DNA from: Mesorhizobium kowhaii
GTDB taxonomy: Bacteria > Pseudomonadota > Alphaproteobacteria > Rhizobiales > Rhizobiaceae
Reading direction: 5' to 3'
Length of the DNA stretch: 64,000 bases
NCBI RefSeq assembly: GCF_003253745.1
Contig: NZ_MZXV01000070.1
Location: forward strand, 225,639 to 289,638
This document shows positions 33,606 to 42,479 of the stretch, piece by piece. A model generated the notes under the pieces. That model did no database searches. It had not been told where the DNA came from and worked only from the letters and a program-made list of their open reading frames with translations. The first letter of the stretch is position 1. Every line of letters begins with the position of its first letter. Position numbers and translations under genes: made by a program.

Positions 33606-35219
33606 ATGAAACCCGATTTTGACAAGATTTTGCGCCCGGCCGACACCGCCCGGATCGAAAGCGCCATCCGCCACGGGGCCACGCGGCGCGAGCTTCTTGG
33701 CATGCTTCTGGCTGGCGGCATGGGCGCCGCGATGGCCGGCACGGTGCTGGGCTCTGCCACCAAGGCCTACGCCGACACGCCGAAGAAGGGCGGCAGCATC
33801 CGCGCCGCCGGATATTCGAGCGGTACGACCGACACGCTCGATCCGGCCAAACAGTCACTGTCCACCGACTATGTGCGCTGCACCAGCTTCTACAACGGGC
33901 TTACCAGCCTCGATGACAAGCTGTCGCCGCAAATGGACCTGGCGGAGAGCTTCGATACCAAGGATTCCGTCACCTGGACCGTAAAGCTGCGCAAAGGCGT
34001 GACTTTCCACGATGGTTCGACCTTCGGTCCGGACGACGTCGTCTATTCGCTCAACCGGCATAAGGACCCGGCCGTAGGGTCGAAGGCCAAGTCGCTCGCC
34101 GACCAGATCGGCGAGGTCAAGAAGAGCGGAGACAACGAGGTCACCATCGTCCTGACGGGGCCGAACGCCGATCTTCCCGTCATCCTAGGCACGTTCCATT
34201 TCCTGATCGTCAAGGCGGGCACAACCGACTTCACCACCGCCAACGGCACCGGCGCCTTCAAGTGCAAGGAATTCCAGCCCGGCGTGCATTCCGTCGCCGT
34301 GCGCAACGAGAATTACTGGAAAGGCACCGGACCCTATCTCGACCAGGTCGAGTTCTTCGCCATTGCCGACGAGAACGCCCGCGTCAACGCCTTGCTCTCC
34401 GGCGACGTCGCGCTGATCGGCTCGGTCAATCCGCGGTCGACGCAGCTGATCAAGCAGGCCGGCAGTTTCGACCTTCTGACGACTACCGCGGGCAACTATA
34501 CCGACCTGAACATGCGGCTCGACACCGCGCCGGGCAGCGATCCGAATTTCGTCGAGGCGATCAAGCTGCTGCTCGACCGTGAGCAGATCAAGACGGCGAT
34601 CTACCGCGGCTACGCCGAGGTCGCCAACGACCAGCCGGTGCCGCCGACGAACCGCTTCTACAATGCCGATCTGCCGCAGCGCCCCTATGATCCGGACAAA
34701 GCCAAGTCGCTGCTTGCCAAGTCGTCTCTGGCAGGCACCAGGATCCCGGTCGTTGCTTCGACGGCCGCCGACCAGTCCATCGACATGGCGGTGCTGCTGC
34801 AGCAGTCAGCGGCCCAGATCGGCCTCGATCTTGATATCCAGAAGGTCCCTGCGGACGGCTACTGGTCGAATTACTGGCTGAAGGCGCCCATCTGTTTCGG
34901 CAACATCAATCCCCGTCCGACCGCCGATATCCTGTTCTCGCTGCTCTACACATCGAACGCGCCGTGGAACGAATCGCATTGGAAGAGCGAGCGTTTCGAC
35001 AAGATCCTCGTCGAGGCCCGCAAGGAACGCGACGATGCCAAACGCAAGGAGATGTACGGCGAACTGCAGAAGATGGCGCACGAGGAGAGCGGCGTCGCGA
35101 TCCCGGTCTTCATCAGCAACATCGACGCTCACAGCTCCAAGCTCAAGGGGCTGAAGCCGATGGCCACCGGTGGTATGATGGGCTTTGCGTTTTCGGAAAA
35201 CGTCTGGCTCGAAGGCTGA
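33606..35219 (+). CDS. ABC transporter solute-binding protein (SBP family 5), Tat-exported
   Basis: The 537-residue product begins with a long N-region carrying the twin-arginine motif ATRRELLGMLLAGG and a signal cut likely after AYA at about residue 57. The mature part is a family 5 binding protein with VTWTVKLRKGVTFHDGSTFG and NENYWKGTGPYLDQVEFF. It heads a complete transport operon with permeases at 35287 and 36231 and a fused ATPase at 37094. The ligand is unknown, but the surrounding betaine and amino-acid oxidases suggest a small nitrogenous compound or peptide. Confidence 0.95.
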   Translation: MKPDFDKILRPADTARIESAIRHGATRRELLGMLLAGGMGAAMAGTVLGSATKAYADTPKKGGSIRAAGYSSGTTDTLDPAKQSLSTDYVRCTSFYNGLTSLDDKLSPQMDLAESFDTKDSVTWTVKLRKGVTFHDGSTFGPDDVVYSLNRHKDPAVGSKAKSLADQIGEVKKSGDNEVTIVLTGPNADLPVILGTFHFLIVKAGTTDFTTANGTGAFKCKEFQPGVHSVAVRNENYWKGTGPYLDQVEFFAIADENARVNALLSGDVALIGSVNPRSTQLIKQAGSFDLLTTTAGNYTDLNMRLDTAPGSDPNFVEAIKLLLDREQIKTAIYRGYAEVANDQPVPPTNRFYNADLPQRPYDPDKAKSLLAKSSLAGTRIPVVASTAADQSIDMAVLLQQSAAQIGLDLDIQKVPADGYWSNYWLKAPICFGNINPRPTADILFSLLYTSNAPWNESHWKSERFDKILVEARKERDDAKRKEMYGELQKMAHEESGVAIPVFISNIDAHSSKLKGLKPMATGGMMGFAFSENVWLEG

Positions 35220-35232
35220 CGCCGCCGATTTG

Positions 35233-35256
35233 GCGCGGGTGGATCGCCACCCGCGC
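35233..35256 (+). promoter_or_regulatory. Intercistronic hairpin between binding protein and permease
   Basis: GCGCGGGTGG (35233-35242) and CCACCCGCGC (35247-35256) form a perfect 10-base-pair stem with a 4-base loop, 13 bases after the binding-protein stop and 30 bases before the permease ATG. No T-run follows, so a differential-expression stem is more likely than a terminator. The unrelated transporter at 14-19 kb has a similar stem in the same place. Confidence 0.65.
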
Positions 35257-35286
35257 TTCGCCCGCATTCCGCTGGAGTTGCACGGC

Positions 35287-36234
35287 ATGATAACGCGCAT
35301 GATCCTGACCCGCCTCGGCGTGGCCGTCCTGACGCTGCTGATCGTTTCGGTGGTCGTCTTCGTGGCGACCAACATGCTGCCGGGCGACGTGGCGCAGATC
35401 GTCCTGGGTCAGGCCGCTACGCCTGAAGCGGTCGCCGGCCTGCGCAAAGCCATGCATCTCGACCAGCCTGCCGTGTTTCGCTACATTATTTGGCTGGGCG
35501 GGATGATGACGGGGAACCCCGGCACGTCGCTGGTCAACGACATTCCGATCGTCACGCTGATCGGCGGCCGCCTTCACAATACCCTGCTGCTTGCCGGCGT
35601 CACCGCCGCCTTCTCGGTTCCGATCGCCCTTGCCTTGGGGATCACCGCGGCGATGTGGCGAAACACGCTCTATGACCGGCTCGTCAGCTTTGCCACTATC
35701 GCGGTCGTCTCGGTGCCGGAATTCATGGTCGCAACCATTGCCGTGCTGATCTTTGCCGTGCGCCTGCACTGGTTTCCAGCACTTTCCTTCGCCAACGACG
35801 TTCACTCACTGGGCGAATTGCTGCGTGTCTTCGCCATGCCGGTCATCAGCCTGAGCTTCGTTGTCTCGGCGCAGATGATCCGCATGACCCGCGCCGCCTT
35901 GATCGACACGCTCGGCCAGCCATTCGTCGAGATGGCGACGCTCAAGGGCGCCGGCCGGGTTCGTGCGGTGCTGACACACGCTCTGCCCAATGCGATCGGC
36001 CCGATCGTCAATGCCGTCGCGCTCAGCCTGTCCTATCTGCTTGGCGGCGTTATCATCGTCGAAACCATCTTCAACTACCCGGGCATCGCCAAGCTGATGG
36101 TGGACGGGGTGGCCACCCGCGACATGCCTCTTATTCAAACCTGCGCGATGATCTTCTGCCTCGGCTATCTCGCCCTTGTCACCGTGGCCGACATATGCGC
36201 GATCCTCGCCAACCCGCGTCTGCGATACAAATGA
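35287..36234 (+). CDS. ABC transporter permease, DppB type
   Basis: This 315-residue inner-membrane permease has the DppB N-terminal helix (MILTRLGVAVLTLLIVSVVV), the periplasmic MLPGDVAQIVLGQAATPE element typical of the family, and the coupling loop FVEMATLKGAGRVRAVL. It lies between the binding protein and a DppC-type permease, overlapping the latter as ATGA. It is assigned the channel subunit B role. Nothing unusual was seen. Confidence 0.95.
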   Translation: MITRMILTRLGVAVLTLLIVSVVVFVATNMLPGDVAQIVLGQAATPEAVAGLRKAMHLDQPAVFRYIIWLGGMMTGNPGTSLVNDIPIVTLIGGRLHNTLLLAGVTAAFSVPIALALGITAAMWRNTLYDRLVSFATIAVVSVPEFMVATIAVLIFAVRLHWFPALSFANDVHSLGELLRVFAMPVISLSFVVSAQMIRMTRAALIDTLGQPFVEMATLKGAGRVRAVLTHALPNAIGPIVNAVALSLSYLLGGVIIVETIFNYPGIAKLMVDGVATRDMPLIQTCAMIFCLGYLALVTVADICAILANPRLRYK

Positions 36235-37097
36235 CCAAGCACACCGATACCATTCCCGAGACCCGGCGAAGGATGCTTGGCGCAGGCAGCCTGACCATCT
36301 CGGTGGTCGGCGCGATGTGCTTCTGCATCATACTGTTCTGGGTCGTGATTGCACTCATCGGTCCCTGGCTTGCGCCGTACCCGATCGGCAAGATCGTCAG
36401 CATGGACGTGTTCACCTCACCAAGCCGCGACTATCTGCTTGGCACCGACTATCTCGGCCGCGATATGATGAGCCGCATCATTCTCGGCGCGCGATATACG
36501 GTCGGGGTCTCCATCGCGGCCGCCTTCATCGCCTGCACCATCGGCGTCGCGCTCGGCATGATCAGCGCGGTGCTAGGCGGCTGGTTCGACACCATCGTCA
36601 GCCGCGGCATCGATGCGCTGATTGCAATCCCGCATCTGATGTTCGGTCTCGTCATCATCGCGGCGATCGGCAGTTCGCTTCCGGTACTGGTGGGAACGCT
36701 CGCCTTTCTCTATTTTCCAGGTTCTTTCCGCATAGCGCGTGCGCTCGCCGTCAACATCAACGAGCTCGACTTCGTGCAGGTCGCCAAGGCGCGTGGCGAG
36801 GGCTTCTTCTACACGGTTCGCGAAGAGATCCTGCCCAACATGATCGGGCCGGTTCTGGCCGATTTCGGCCTGCGCTTCGTCTTCATCGTGCTGTTGCTCA
36901 GCGGCCTCAGCTTCCTCGGTCTGGGCGTGCAGCCGCCCAACGCCGACTGGGGCGCGCTGGTGCGCGAGAATGTCTCCGGGCTGGCCTATGGCGCGCCTGC
37001 CGTCATCATGCCGTCGCTCGCCATTGCCTCGCTGACGATCAGCGTCAATCTGGCGATCGACAATCTTCCGCGCCGGCTGCGGGATCGCCTGCCATGA
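36231..37097 (+). CDS. ABC transporter permease, DppC type
   Basis: This 288-residue permease has a DppC pattern: an N-terminal helix near residues 20-45, LGTDYLGRDMMSRIILGARY at about residue 75, and the coupling loop VQVAKARGEGFFYTVREEIL. The terminal LSGLSFLGLGVQPPNADWG is also diagnostic. It overlaps both neighbours by ATGA sequences, so B, C and the ATPase are translated together. It forms the channel with the DppB-type permease. Confidence 0.95.
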   Translation: MTKHTDTIPETRRRMLGAGSLTISVVGAMCFCIILFWVVIALIGPWLAPYPIGKIVSMDVFTSPSRDYLLGTDYLGRDMMSRIILGARYTVGVSIAAAFIACTIGVALGMISAVLGGWFDTIVSRGIDALIAIPHLMFGLVIIAAIGSSLPVLVGTLAFLYFPGSFRIARALAVNINELDFVQVAKARGEGFFYTVREEILPNMIGPVLADFGLRFVFIVLLLSGLSFLGLGVQPPNADWGALVRENVSGLAYGAPAVIMPSLAIASLTISVNLAIDNLPRRLRDRLP

Positions 37098-38920
37098 GCG
37101 AGCTCGTCGAAGTCAAGAACCTGCGCGTCATCGCCCGTAGCGACAGCGGCCGCGAGACGTCGATCGTCCACGATATCAGCTTCACGGTCCCGCGCGGAAC
37201 GGTCGTCGCGCTGATCGGTGAGTCCGGTTCCGGCAAAACGACGATTGCGCTTTCCCTGATGGGCTATGCCCGCAGCGGCTGCCGCATCACCGGCGGCTCG
37301 ATCCGGATCGGTGACCGTGAGATCCTGTCCCTGTCGGAAGCGGAAAAAGCCAAGATCCGCGGCCGCAATGTCAGCTACATTGCCCAAAGTGCGGCTGCCG
37401 CCTTCAACCCGGCCAGGACGATCATGTCGCAGGTCGTGGAAAGCGCGATGATCCACAGACTGGCACCGCGGGCCGAAGCGGAAGCGAAGGCAGTGGAGCT
37501 GTTCCGCGCACTGGCGCTGCCGGATCCCGAAGGCGTCGGATCGCGTTATCCGCATCAAGTCTCCGGCGGCCAGCTTCAGCGCCTGGCGGCGGCGATGGCG
37601 CTGATCTCAGAACCGGAGCTGGTGATCTTCGACGAACCGACGACGGCACTCGACGTCACCACCCAGATCGAGGTTTTGCGCTCGTTCAAGTCGGTGATCC
37701 GCGAGCGCAACACCACCGGCGTCTATGTCTCCCACGACCTGGCGGTGGTGGCGCAGATCGCCGACCACATCATCGTGCTGCGCGAAGGCTCCATTCAGGA
37801 AAGCGCTGCGACCGGGCAGATTCTGACGGACGCCCAAAGTCCCTACACCCGCAGCCTGCTTGCCGCGGCCAATCCCGCCGTGCATGCCCAGGCCGCTCCG
37901 CCCGCCGAGAAGCAACAGGAACTGCCCTTGCTCGAGGTCGAAGGGCTGGTCGCGGGATATGGCAGGTCCGGTCCGAACGGTCTGCCCAATGTGACGGTGC
38001 TCAACGATGTCGCCCTCAGCCTGCAGCCGGGCACGAATCTCGGTGTCATCGGCGAGTCCGGCTGCGGCAAGAGCACGCTGGCTCGCGTGATCGCCGGACT
38101 GCTCCCCGCCGCCGGCGGAACGGTGAAGTTCCGCGGCGAAACCCTGGCCGGATCCGTGGCGCAGCGCTCCAAGGATCAATTGCGCAACATCCAGATCGTC
38201 TTCCAGATGGCCGACACGGCCCTCAACCCGACCCGCTCGGTCGGACAGATCCTGGGGCGGCCGCTGACCTTCTATCATGACGTGAAAGGCGCGGAACGGA
38301 CCCGCAGGGTCCGCCGGCTGCTCGATCTGGTGCAACTGCCGGCCAATATCGCCGACCGATATCCAGGCGAACTTTCCGGCGGCCAGAAACAGCGCGTCAA
38401 CCTTGCCCGCGCCCTGGCGGCGGAGCCGGCGCTGATCCTTTGCGACGAGGTGACATCGGCCCTCGACACGGTCGTGGCCGCCGCCATCCTCGATCTGCTG
38501 GCCGAACTGCGCAAGGAATTGAAGCTGTCCTACCTGTTCATCAGCCATGACCTGTCGACGGTGCGCGCGATCTGCGACGATGTGATGGTGCTCTATGCCG
38601 GGCGCAAGGTGGAATCCGGCAGCCGATCGGCAATGCGCGCGATGCCGCTTCATCCCTATTCGGACCTGCTCGTGTCCTCGATCCCAGAACTGCGGACAGG
38701 CTGGCTGGACGGGCTCGGCAAAAAGGCTGCCGAGGCGGATGCCGGTGTGGGAGCCTTGTTGGCGCGATCCGAATGCTGTCCCTTCGTAGCGCGCTGCCCG
38801 GTGAGGAAGCTTGGTGTTTGCGACGTGCTGGCGCCGCCCATCCGCCACTTGTCGAAGGGAAGCGATATCCTTTGCCATCTGGAGGAGCGGGAATTGCTCG
38901 CCATGGGCGTCGGCGCCTAG
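37094..38920 (+). CDS. ABC transporter ATPase with two fused nucleotide-binding domains (DppD-DppF type)
   Basis: The 608-residue ATPase has a first domain with Walker A GESGSGKT (42-49), signature VSGGQ (156-160) and Walker B LVIFDEP, and a second domain with Walker A GESGCGKS (320-327), LSGGQ and LILCDEV. The C terminus carries the cysteine cluster CPFVARCPVRKLGVCDV that is common in oligopeptide-family ATPases. It completes the transporter encoded from 33606. The fused layout matches the unrelated ATPase at 22077-23723, indicating the two transporters are homologous but distinct sets. Confidence 0.95.
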   Translation: MSELVEVKNLRVIARSDSGRETSIVHDISFTVPRGTVVALIGESGSGKTTIALSLMGYARSGCRITGGSIRIGDREILSLSEAEKAKIRGRNVSYIAQSAAAAFNPARTIMSQVVESAMIHRLAPRAEAEAKAVELFRALALPDPEGVGSRYPHQVSGGQLQRLAAAMALISEPELVIFDEPTTALDVTTQIEVLRSFKSVIRERNTTGVYVSHDLAVVAQIADHIIVLREGSIQESAATGQILTDAQSPYTRSLLAAANPAVHAQAAPPAEKQQELPLLEVEGLVAGYGRSGPNGLPNVTVLNDVALSLQPGTNLGVIGESGCGKSTLARVIAGLLPAAGGTVKFRGETLAGSVAQRSKDQLRNIQIVFQMADTALNPTRSVGQILGRPLTFYHDVKGAERTRRVRRLLDLVQLPANIADRYPGELSGGQKQRVNLARALAAEPALILCDEVTSALDTVVAAAILDLLAELRKELKLSYLFISHDLSTVRAICDDVMVLYAGRKVESGSRSAMRAMPLHPYSDLLVSSIPELRTGWLDGLGKKAAEADAGVGALLARSECCPFVARCPVRKLGVCDVLAPPIRHLSKGSDILCHLEERELLAMGVGA

Positions 38921-38935
38921 CCTGCTGCCTGCCTC

Positions 38936-40261
38936 CTAGAACTCCGCCACCTTGCCCCAGGCGGATGCTTCGAAGCGTTCCGGACGATAGGGTATGGGAT
39001 CGACCAGAGGGGGCGCGCCGGTAACGAGATCGGCGATCAGGTGGCCCGCGCCTGGGCCTATGCCGAAGCCGTGGCCGCTGAAGCCTGCCGCCAGGATGAA
39101 GCCAGGCAGTCCCTCGACCTCGCCGATGGCGGGAACGCCGTCCGGCGTGCTGTCGATATAGCCGGCCCAACTGGCCGCGACCGGCACATTTTGCAGTGCC
39201 GGCAGCAACTGGCAGGCGCGCCGGTAAGTCTCCTGGATCAGCCGCTGGTTCGGGCTCGGGTCGAGAATCCGGTTGCGCTCCATCGGCGTCGGCGCGTCGA
39301 GCCGCCAGCGCGCCAGCGTCTCGTGCCCGGCCCGCCATGCCTGCAAGGTGCCGGGTGCAAGGCTGCGCCAGCGGCGGGCGAACATCGGCACGAATTCACG
39401 AGCGAAACGCAGCTGCTGCGGCGTCGGATCGAGGCTGCCGCGGCCGCTGATAGCCAGCGTATGGCCCCCGTCGCCCCGGCGGGTGACCGAGACCTCGGCA
39501 GTGTGCAGCGCATCCGGCAGCCCTGAAGGTCCGGGTGCGAGCGAAAGGATCGAAGAGCGGACGGACGCCTGCGGAAAGCGTATGCCGAGCTGGCGGCAGA
39601 ATGAAGAAGCCCACGCGCCCGCCGACAGCACCACGGTCCCGGTGCGGATCGTGCCCGCTTCGGTGACCACCGCGCTGACGCGGCCCGCCTCGGTCTCGAT
39701 GCCGCGCGCGGCGCACATCTGGTGGACGCTGCCGCCGGCCTTCAGGATGCCAAGCGCCACCACGGGTGCTGCGCGGGACGGATCGGCCGTTCCGTCGGAA
39801 GGCGAAAAGACACCGCCCTTCCAGCGTTGGCCGGTGGCTTTTCCGTGCTCGTTCGCCTCGTCGGCGCTGAGCATATAAGTGGTCACGCCGGCGCCACGTG
39901 CGAAGTCGCGCCATCGGGCCCAGCCGGCAATCTCGACCTCGTTGTTGCTGAGGTAGAGCAGCCCGCAACGGCGAAAGCCCGCATCCTCGCCGATCTCGGC
40001 GGCGAGCCGCTCCCAGAGCGCCAGGCTTGCCGTGGCCATAGGCAGTTCCCGGGCGTCGCGGTTTTGTTGCCGGCACCAGCCCCAGTTGCGGCTGGACTGT
40101 TCAGCGCCGATCCGGCCCTTTTCCAGCAAGGCCACCCGAATACCGCGCCTGGCGAGATAATATGCCGCGAAGGCGCCGACGATGCCGCCGCCGATCACCA
40201 CGACGTCGGCCGTTGCCGGCAAGGTGGGCGTGGTTTCGATATGCAGAAGCGGGGCGGGCAT
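38936..40261 (-). CDS. FAD-dependent amino-acid/amine oxidoreductase (DAO family)
   Basis: The 441-residue flavoprotein has VVVIGGGIVGAFAAYYLARR at the N terminus, the EQSSRNWGWCRQ stretch after FAD binding, and AAGFSGHGFGIGPGAG near the C terminus. It is a paralogue of the protein at 19255-20586. It is convergent with the transporter operon ending at 38920 and divergent from the Lrp-type regulator gene at 40598. The Lrp-type regulator and promoter gap suggest amino-acid-responsive control. A glycine, proline or D-amino-acid-like substrate is plausible but not shown. Confidence 0.9.
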   Translation of the reverse strand: MPAPLLHIETTPTLPATADVVVIGGGIVGAFAAYYLARRGIRVALLEKGRIGAEQSSRNWGWCRQQNRDARELPMATASLALWERLAAEIGEDAGFRRCGLLYLSNNEVEIAGWARWRDFARGAGVTTYMLSADEANEHGKATGQRWKGGVFSPSDGTADPSRAAPVVALGILKAGGSVHQMCAARGIETEAGRVSAVVTEAGTIRTGTVVLSAGAWASSFCRQLGIRFPQASVRSSILSLAPGPSGLPDALHTAEVSVTRRGDGGHTLAISGRGSLDPTPQQLRFAREFVPMFARRWRSLAPGTLQAWRAGHETLARWRLDAPTPMERNRILDPSPNQRLIQETYRRACQLLPALQNVPVAASWAGYIDSTPDGVPAIGEVEGLPGFILAAGFSGHGFGIGPGAGHLIADLVTGAPPLVDPIPYRPERFEASAWGKVAEF

Positions 40262-40597
40262 GCGAAATCTCCGGCAGCGGCGACCACTCTACCGCTCCCG
40301 GCGAGGCGGCGATTGCCACAGATCGGCAGGCCGCGGCATTTCCTTTGGCCAAGGGCTCTGCCGACGGGGGATTCTGCTAGCGCATATCGAGCAAAAGCAC
40401 GCGGCAGGCCGACGAAATGCGTAGAACAAAGGCCTCAGGACGCCGTACAAACCCGTTCAAACGCGTGCTTGGATGCAGCTTTCCTGGAATTGCCGAAAGC
40501 GGCGGCGGGTGTTTGTCCTTGCTCCCGCTTGGCTTCGGCATAATATGCTTCGATCAGATCCGCCGGCGCTGTGCCGAGCCTTTGCCTTGGACCGTGC
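40262..40597. other. Divergent intergenic region with Lrp-type palindrome
   Basis: This 336-base gap separates the minus-strand FAD oxidoreductase from the plus-strand Lrp/AsnC gene. The only structure noticed is the GCATAATATGC palindrome at 40538-40548. No gene could be supported; short frames here do not resemble known proteins. Confidence 0.5.
40538..40548. promoter_or_regulatory. Candidate Lrp/AsnC operator
   Basis: GCATAATATGC is an 11-base perfect palindrome around a central A, 49 bases upstream of the Lrp-type gene start at 40598. AT-centred palindromes of this size are typical Lrp/AsnC half-site arrangements. Autoregulation is inferred from position only. Confidence 0.45.
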
Positions 40598-41074
40598 ATG
40601 AAACTCGACCGGATCGACATCAAGATCCTCTACGAACTGCAGAAGAACGGCCGCATCACCAATGTGGAATTGGCGGAGCTGGTCAATCTCTCGCCCAGCC
40701 CTTGTCTGATGCGGGTGAAGAAGCTGCAGGCCGAAGGCTATATCGTCCGCTATTCCGCCCAGATAGACATCGCGAAACTGGGGCAGACGCTCACCGTCTT
40801 CACCGAGGTCACGTTGCGGAACCACCGCCAGATCGACTTCGCGCGGTTCCTCGCCGCTGTTGAAAAGGTGGATTCGGTCGTCGAATGCCACCTCGTTTCC
40901 GGCGGCTACGACTATCTCTTGAAATTCGTCACGGCCGGCATCGCCGAATATCAGGCGATCATGGAGCGGCTTACCGACATGGACATCGGCATCGACAAGT
41001 ATTTCAGCTTCGTCGTGCTGAAGTCGCCGATCGTCAAGAATTACATGCCGCTCAAGAGCCTGTTCCCGCTGTAG
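40598..41074 (+). CDS. Lrp/AsnC family transcriptional regulator
   Basis: This 158-residue protein has an N-terminal helix-turn-helix (LYELQKNGRITNVELAELVN, then LSPSPCLMRVKKLQAEGYI) and a C-terminal RAM ligand-binding domain (VECHLVSGGYDYLLKFVTAG). Such regulators form octamers and respond to amino acids. It is divergent from an FAD oxidoreductase and convergent with an aminotransferase gene. The upstream palindrome at 40538-40548 is a candidate binding site. The co-effector is unknown. Confidence 0.94.
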   Translation: MKLDRIDIKILYELQKNGRITNVELAELVNLSPSPCLMRVKKLQAEGYIVRYSAQIDIAKLGQTLTVFTEVTLRNHRQIDFARFLAAVEKVDSVVECHLVSGGYDYLLKFVTAGIAEYQAIMERLTDMDIGIDKYFSFVVLKSPIVKNYMPLKSLFPL

Positions 41075-41091
41075 CTGCTTGCCTCTCGGGT

Positions 41092-42465
41092 TTACGTCAT
41101 GGCGGCGCGGACGTCCGGGTCTTCCAACGTCTGGTCGAGGGTCATCCGCGTGCGCTCGACGATGGCGTCGATCTCGGCCTCCGTGCAGCAGAGCGGTGGA
41201 GCATAACCCAGCACGCCATTGCCGAAGGCCCGGATGATGAGGCCATTGTCCCAGGCACGGTCGAATATCCGCCGCGATGGATTGGCCGCCGGCGGCAGCG
41301 GGGTCTTGCGTTGTTTGTCTACGACCAGCTCGATCGCCGCCAGCATGCCACGGCCGCGTACGTCGCCGACCAGCGGATGGTCGGCGAGGCTTTCGAGGCC
41401 AGACATCAGTCGGGCTCCCGCCTTGCGGCCATTGTCCAGCAGACCGCCTTCGTAGAGCCTCAGAACCTCGAGGCCGACAGCTGCACTGACGGGATGTGCG
41501 GAATAGGTATAGCCATGGCCGACGGCGGATTCGCCCGCGCCGTCCGCGATCGTGTCATAGACATGGTCGGAAATGAAAACCGCGCCCATCGGAGCATAGC
41601 CTGAGGTCAGGCCTTTGGCGGTGGTCATCAGGTCCGGGACGATGTCGTCCTCGGAACAGGCAAACAGCGGCCCGGTGCGGCCGAAGCCGGTGATGACCTC
41701 GTCGGCGACGAACAGGATGTCCAGTTCGCTGCACAGGTCGCGCATCGCCTTCATCCAGCCCGGCGGCGGCACCAGCACGCCGCCCGATCCCTGGATCGGC
41801 TCGGCATAGAAGGCCGCCACCCGATCCCTGCCGAGCTCTTCCACCTTGTTGCGGAGTGCTGCGACCGAGGCGGCGATGATCGCCTGTGGATCGTTTCCCA
41901 CCGGATTGCGGTAGGCGTAGTGCGACGGAATCTTGTGCTGCCAGTCCAGCGGCACGCCGAAGCCGGCGTGGAAGGCCGGCAAGGCGGTGAGACCGGCACC
42001 CACCGTCGACGAGCCATGGTAGCCCTGTTCGATCGATATGAACTGGTTCTTCTGCGGCCTGCCCCTGGCATTCTGGTAATAGTGGATGAAACGGATCGTG
42101 CTATCGACGGCATCGGAGCCGCCAAGCGTGAAGTAGACATGATTGAGGTTGCCCGGCGCCCGCTCGGCTAGTTCCGCGGCCAGCCGGATGGCGGGCTCGG
42201 AACCGAGGCCGAAATAGCCGGTGGCATATGGCAGTTCGCGCAGCTGCCGGGTCGCGGCTTCGACGATGCTTTCCTGACCATAGCCGGCGTTCACGCACCA
42301 CAGTCCGGCAAAACCGTCGATCATCTGATGGCCGGTCGCATCGGTGACGGTGGCGCCGGTGGCGGATTTCAGGACACGCACCCCGGCCCTTTCATGGCCG
42401 CGATAGGAGGCGACCGGATGCACCAGATGGGCGCGGTCGAGTTCGATCAGGGAATTGCTGAGCAT
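41092..42465 (-). CDS. Class III (omega) aminotransferase
   Basis: The 457-residue pyridoxal-phosphate enzyme has the class III layout: GLWCVNAGYGQ near residue 54, a cofactor Asp at 255 in LFVADEVITGFGRTG and the Schiff-base lysine at Lys284 in TTAKGLTSGYAPMG. It resembles aspartate aminotransferase family proteins and beta-alanine or putrescine:pyruvate transaminases. GGAGG 5 bases upstream supports the start at 42465. It follows the tandem-GNAT gene by 14 bases. With the aldehyde dehydrogenase at 45623-47080 it could convert a diamine or gamma-aminobutyrate derivative to a dicarboxylic acid. Confidence 0.92.
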   Translation of the reverse strand: MLSNSLIELDRAHLVHPVASYRGHERAGVRVLKSATGATVTDATGHQMIDGFAGLWCVNAGYGQESIVEAATRQLRELPYATGYFGLGSEPAIRLAAELAERAPGNLNHVYFTLGGSDAVDSTIRFIHYYQNARGRPQKNQFISIEQGYHGSSTVGAGLTALPAFHAGFGVPLDWQHKIPSHYAYRNPVGNDPQAIIAASVAALRNKVEELGRDRVAAFYAEPIQGSGGVLVPPPGWMKAMRDLCSELDILFVADEVITGFGRTGPLFACSEDDIVPDLMTTAKGLTSGYAPMGAVFISDHVYDTIADGAGESAVGHGYTYSAHPVSAAVGLEVLRLYEGGLLDNGRKAGARLMSGLESLADHPLVGDVRGRGMLAAIELVVDKQRKTPLPPAANPSRRIFDRAWDNGLIIRAFGNGVLGYAPPLCCTEAEIDAIVERTRMTLDQTLEDPDVRAAMT

Positions 42466-42479
42466 GTCTTCCTCCGGGT

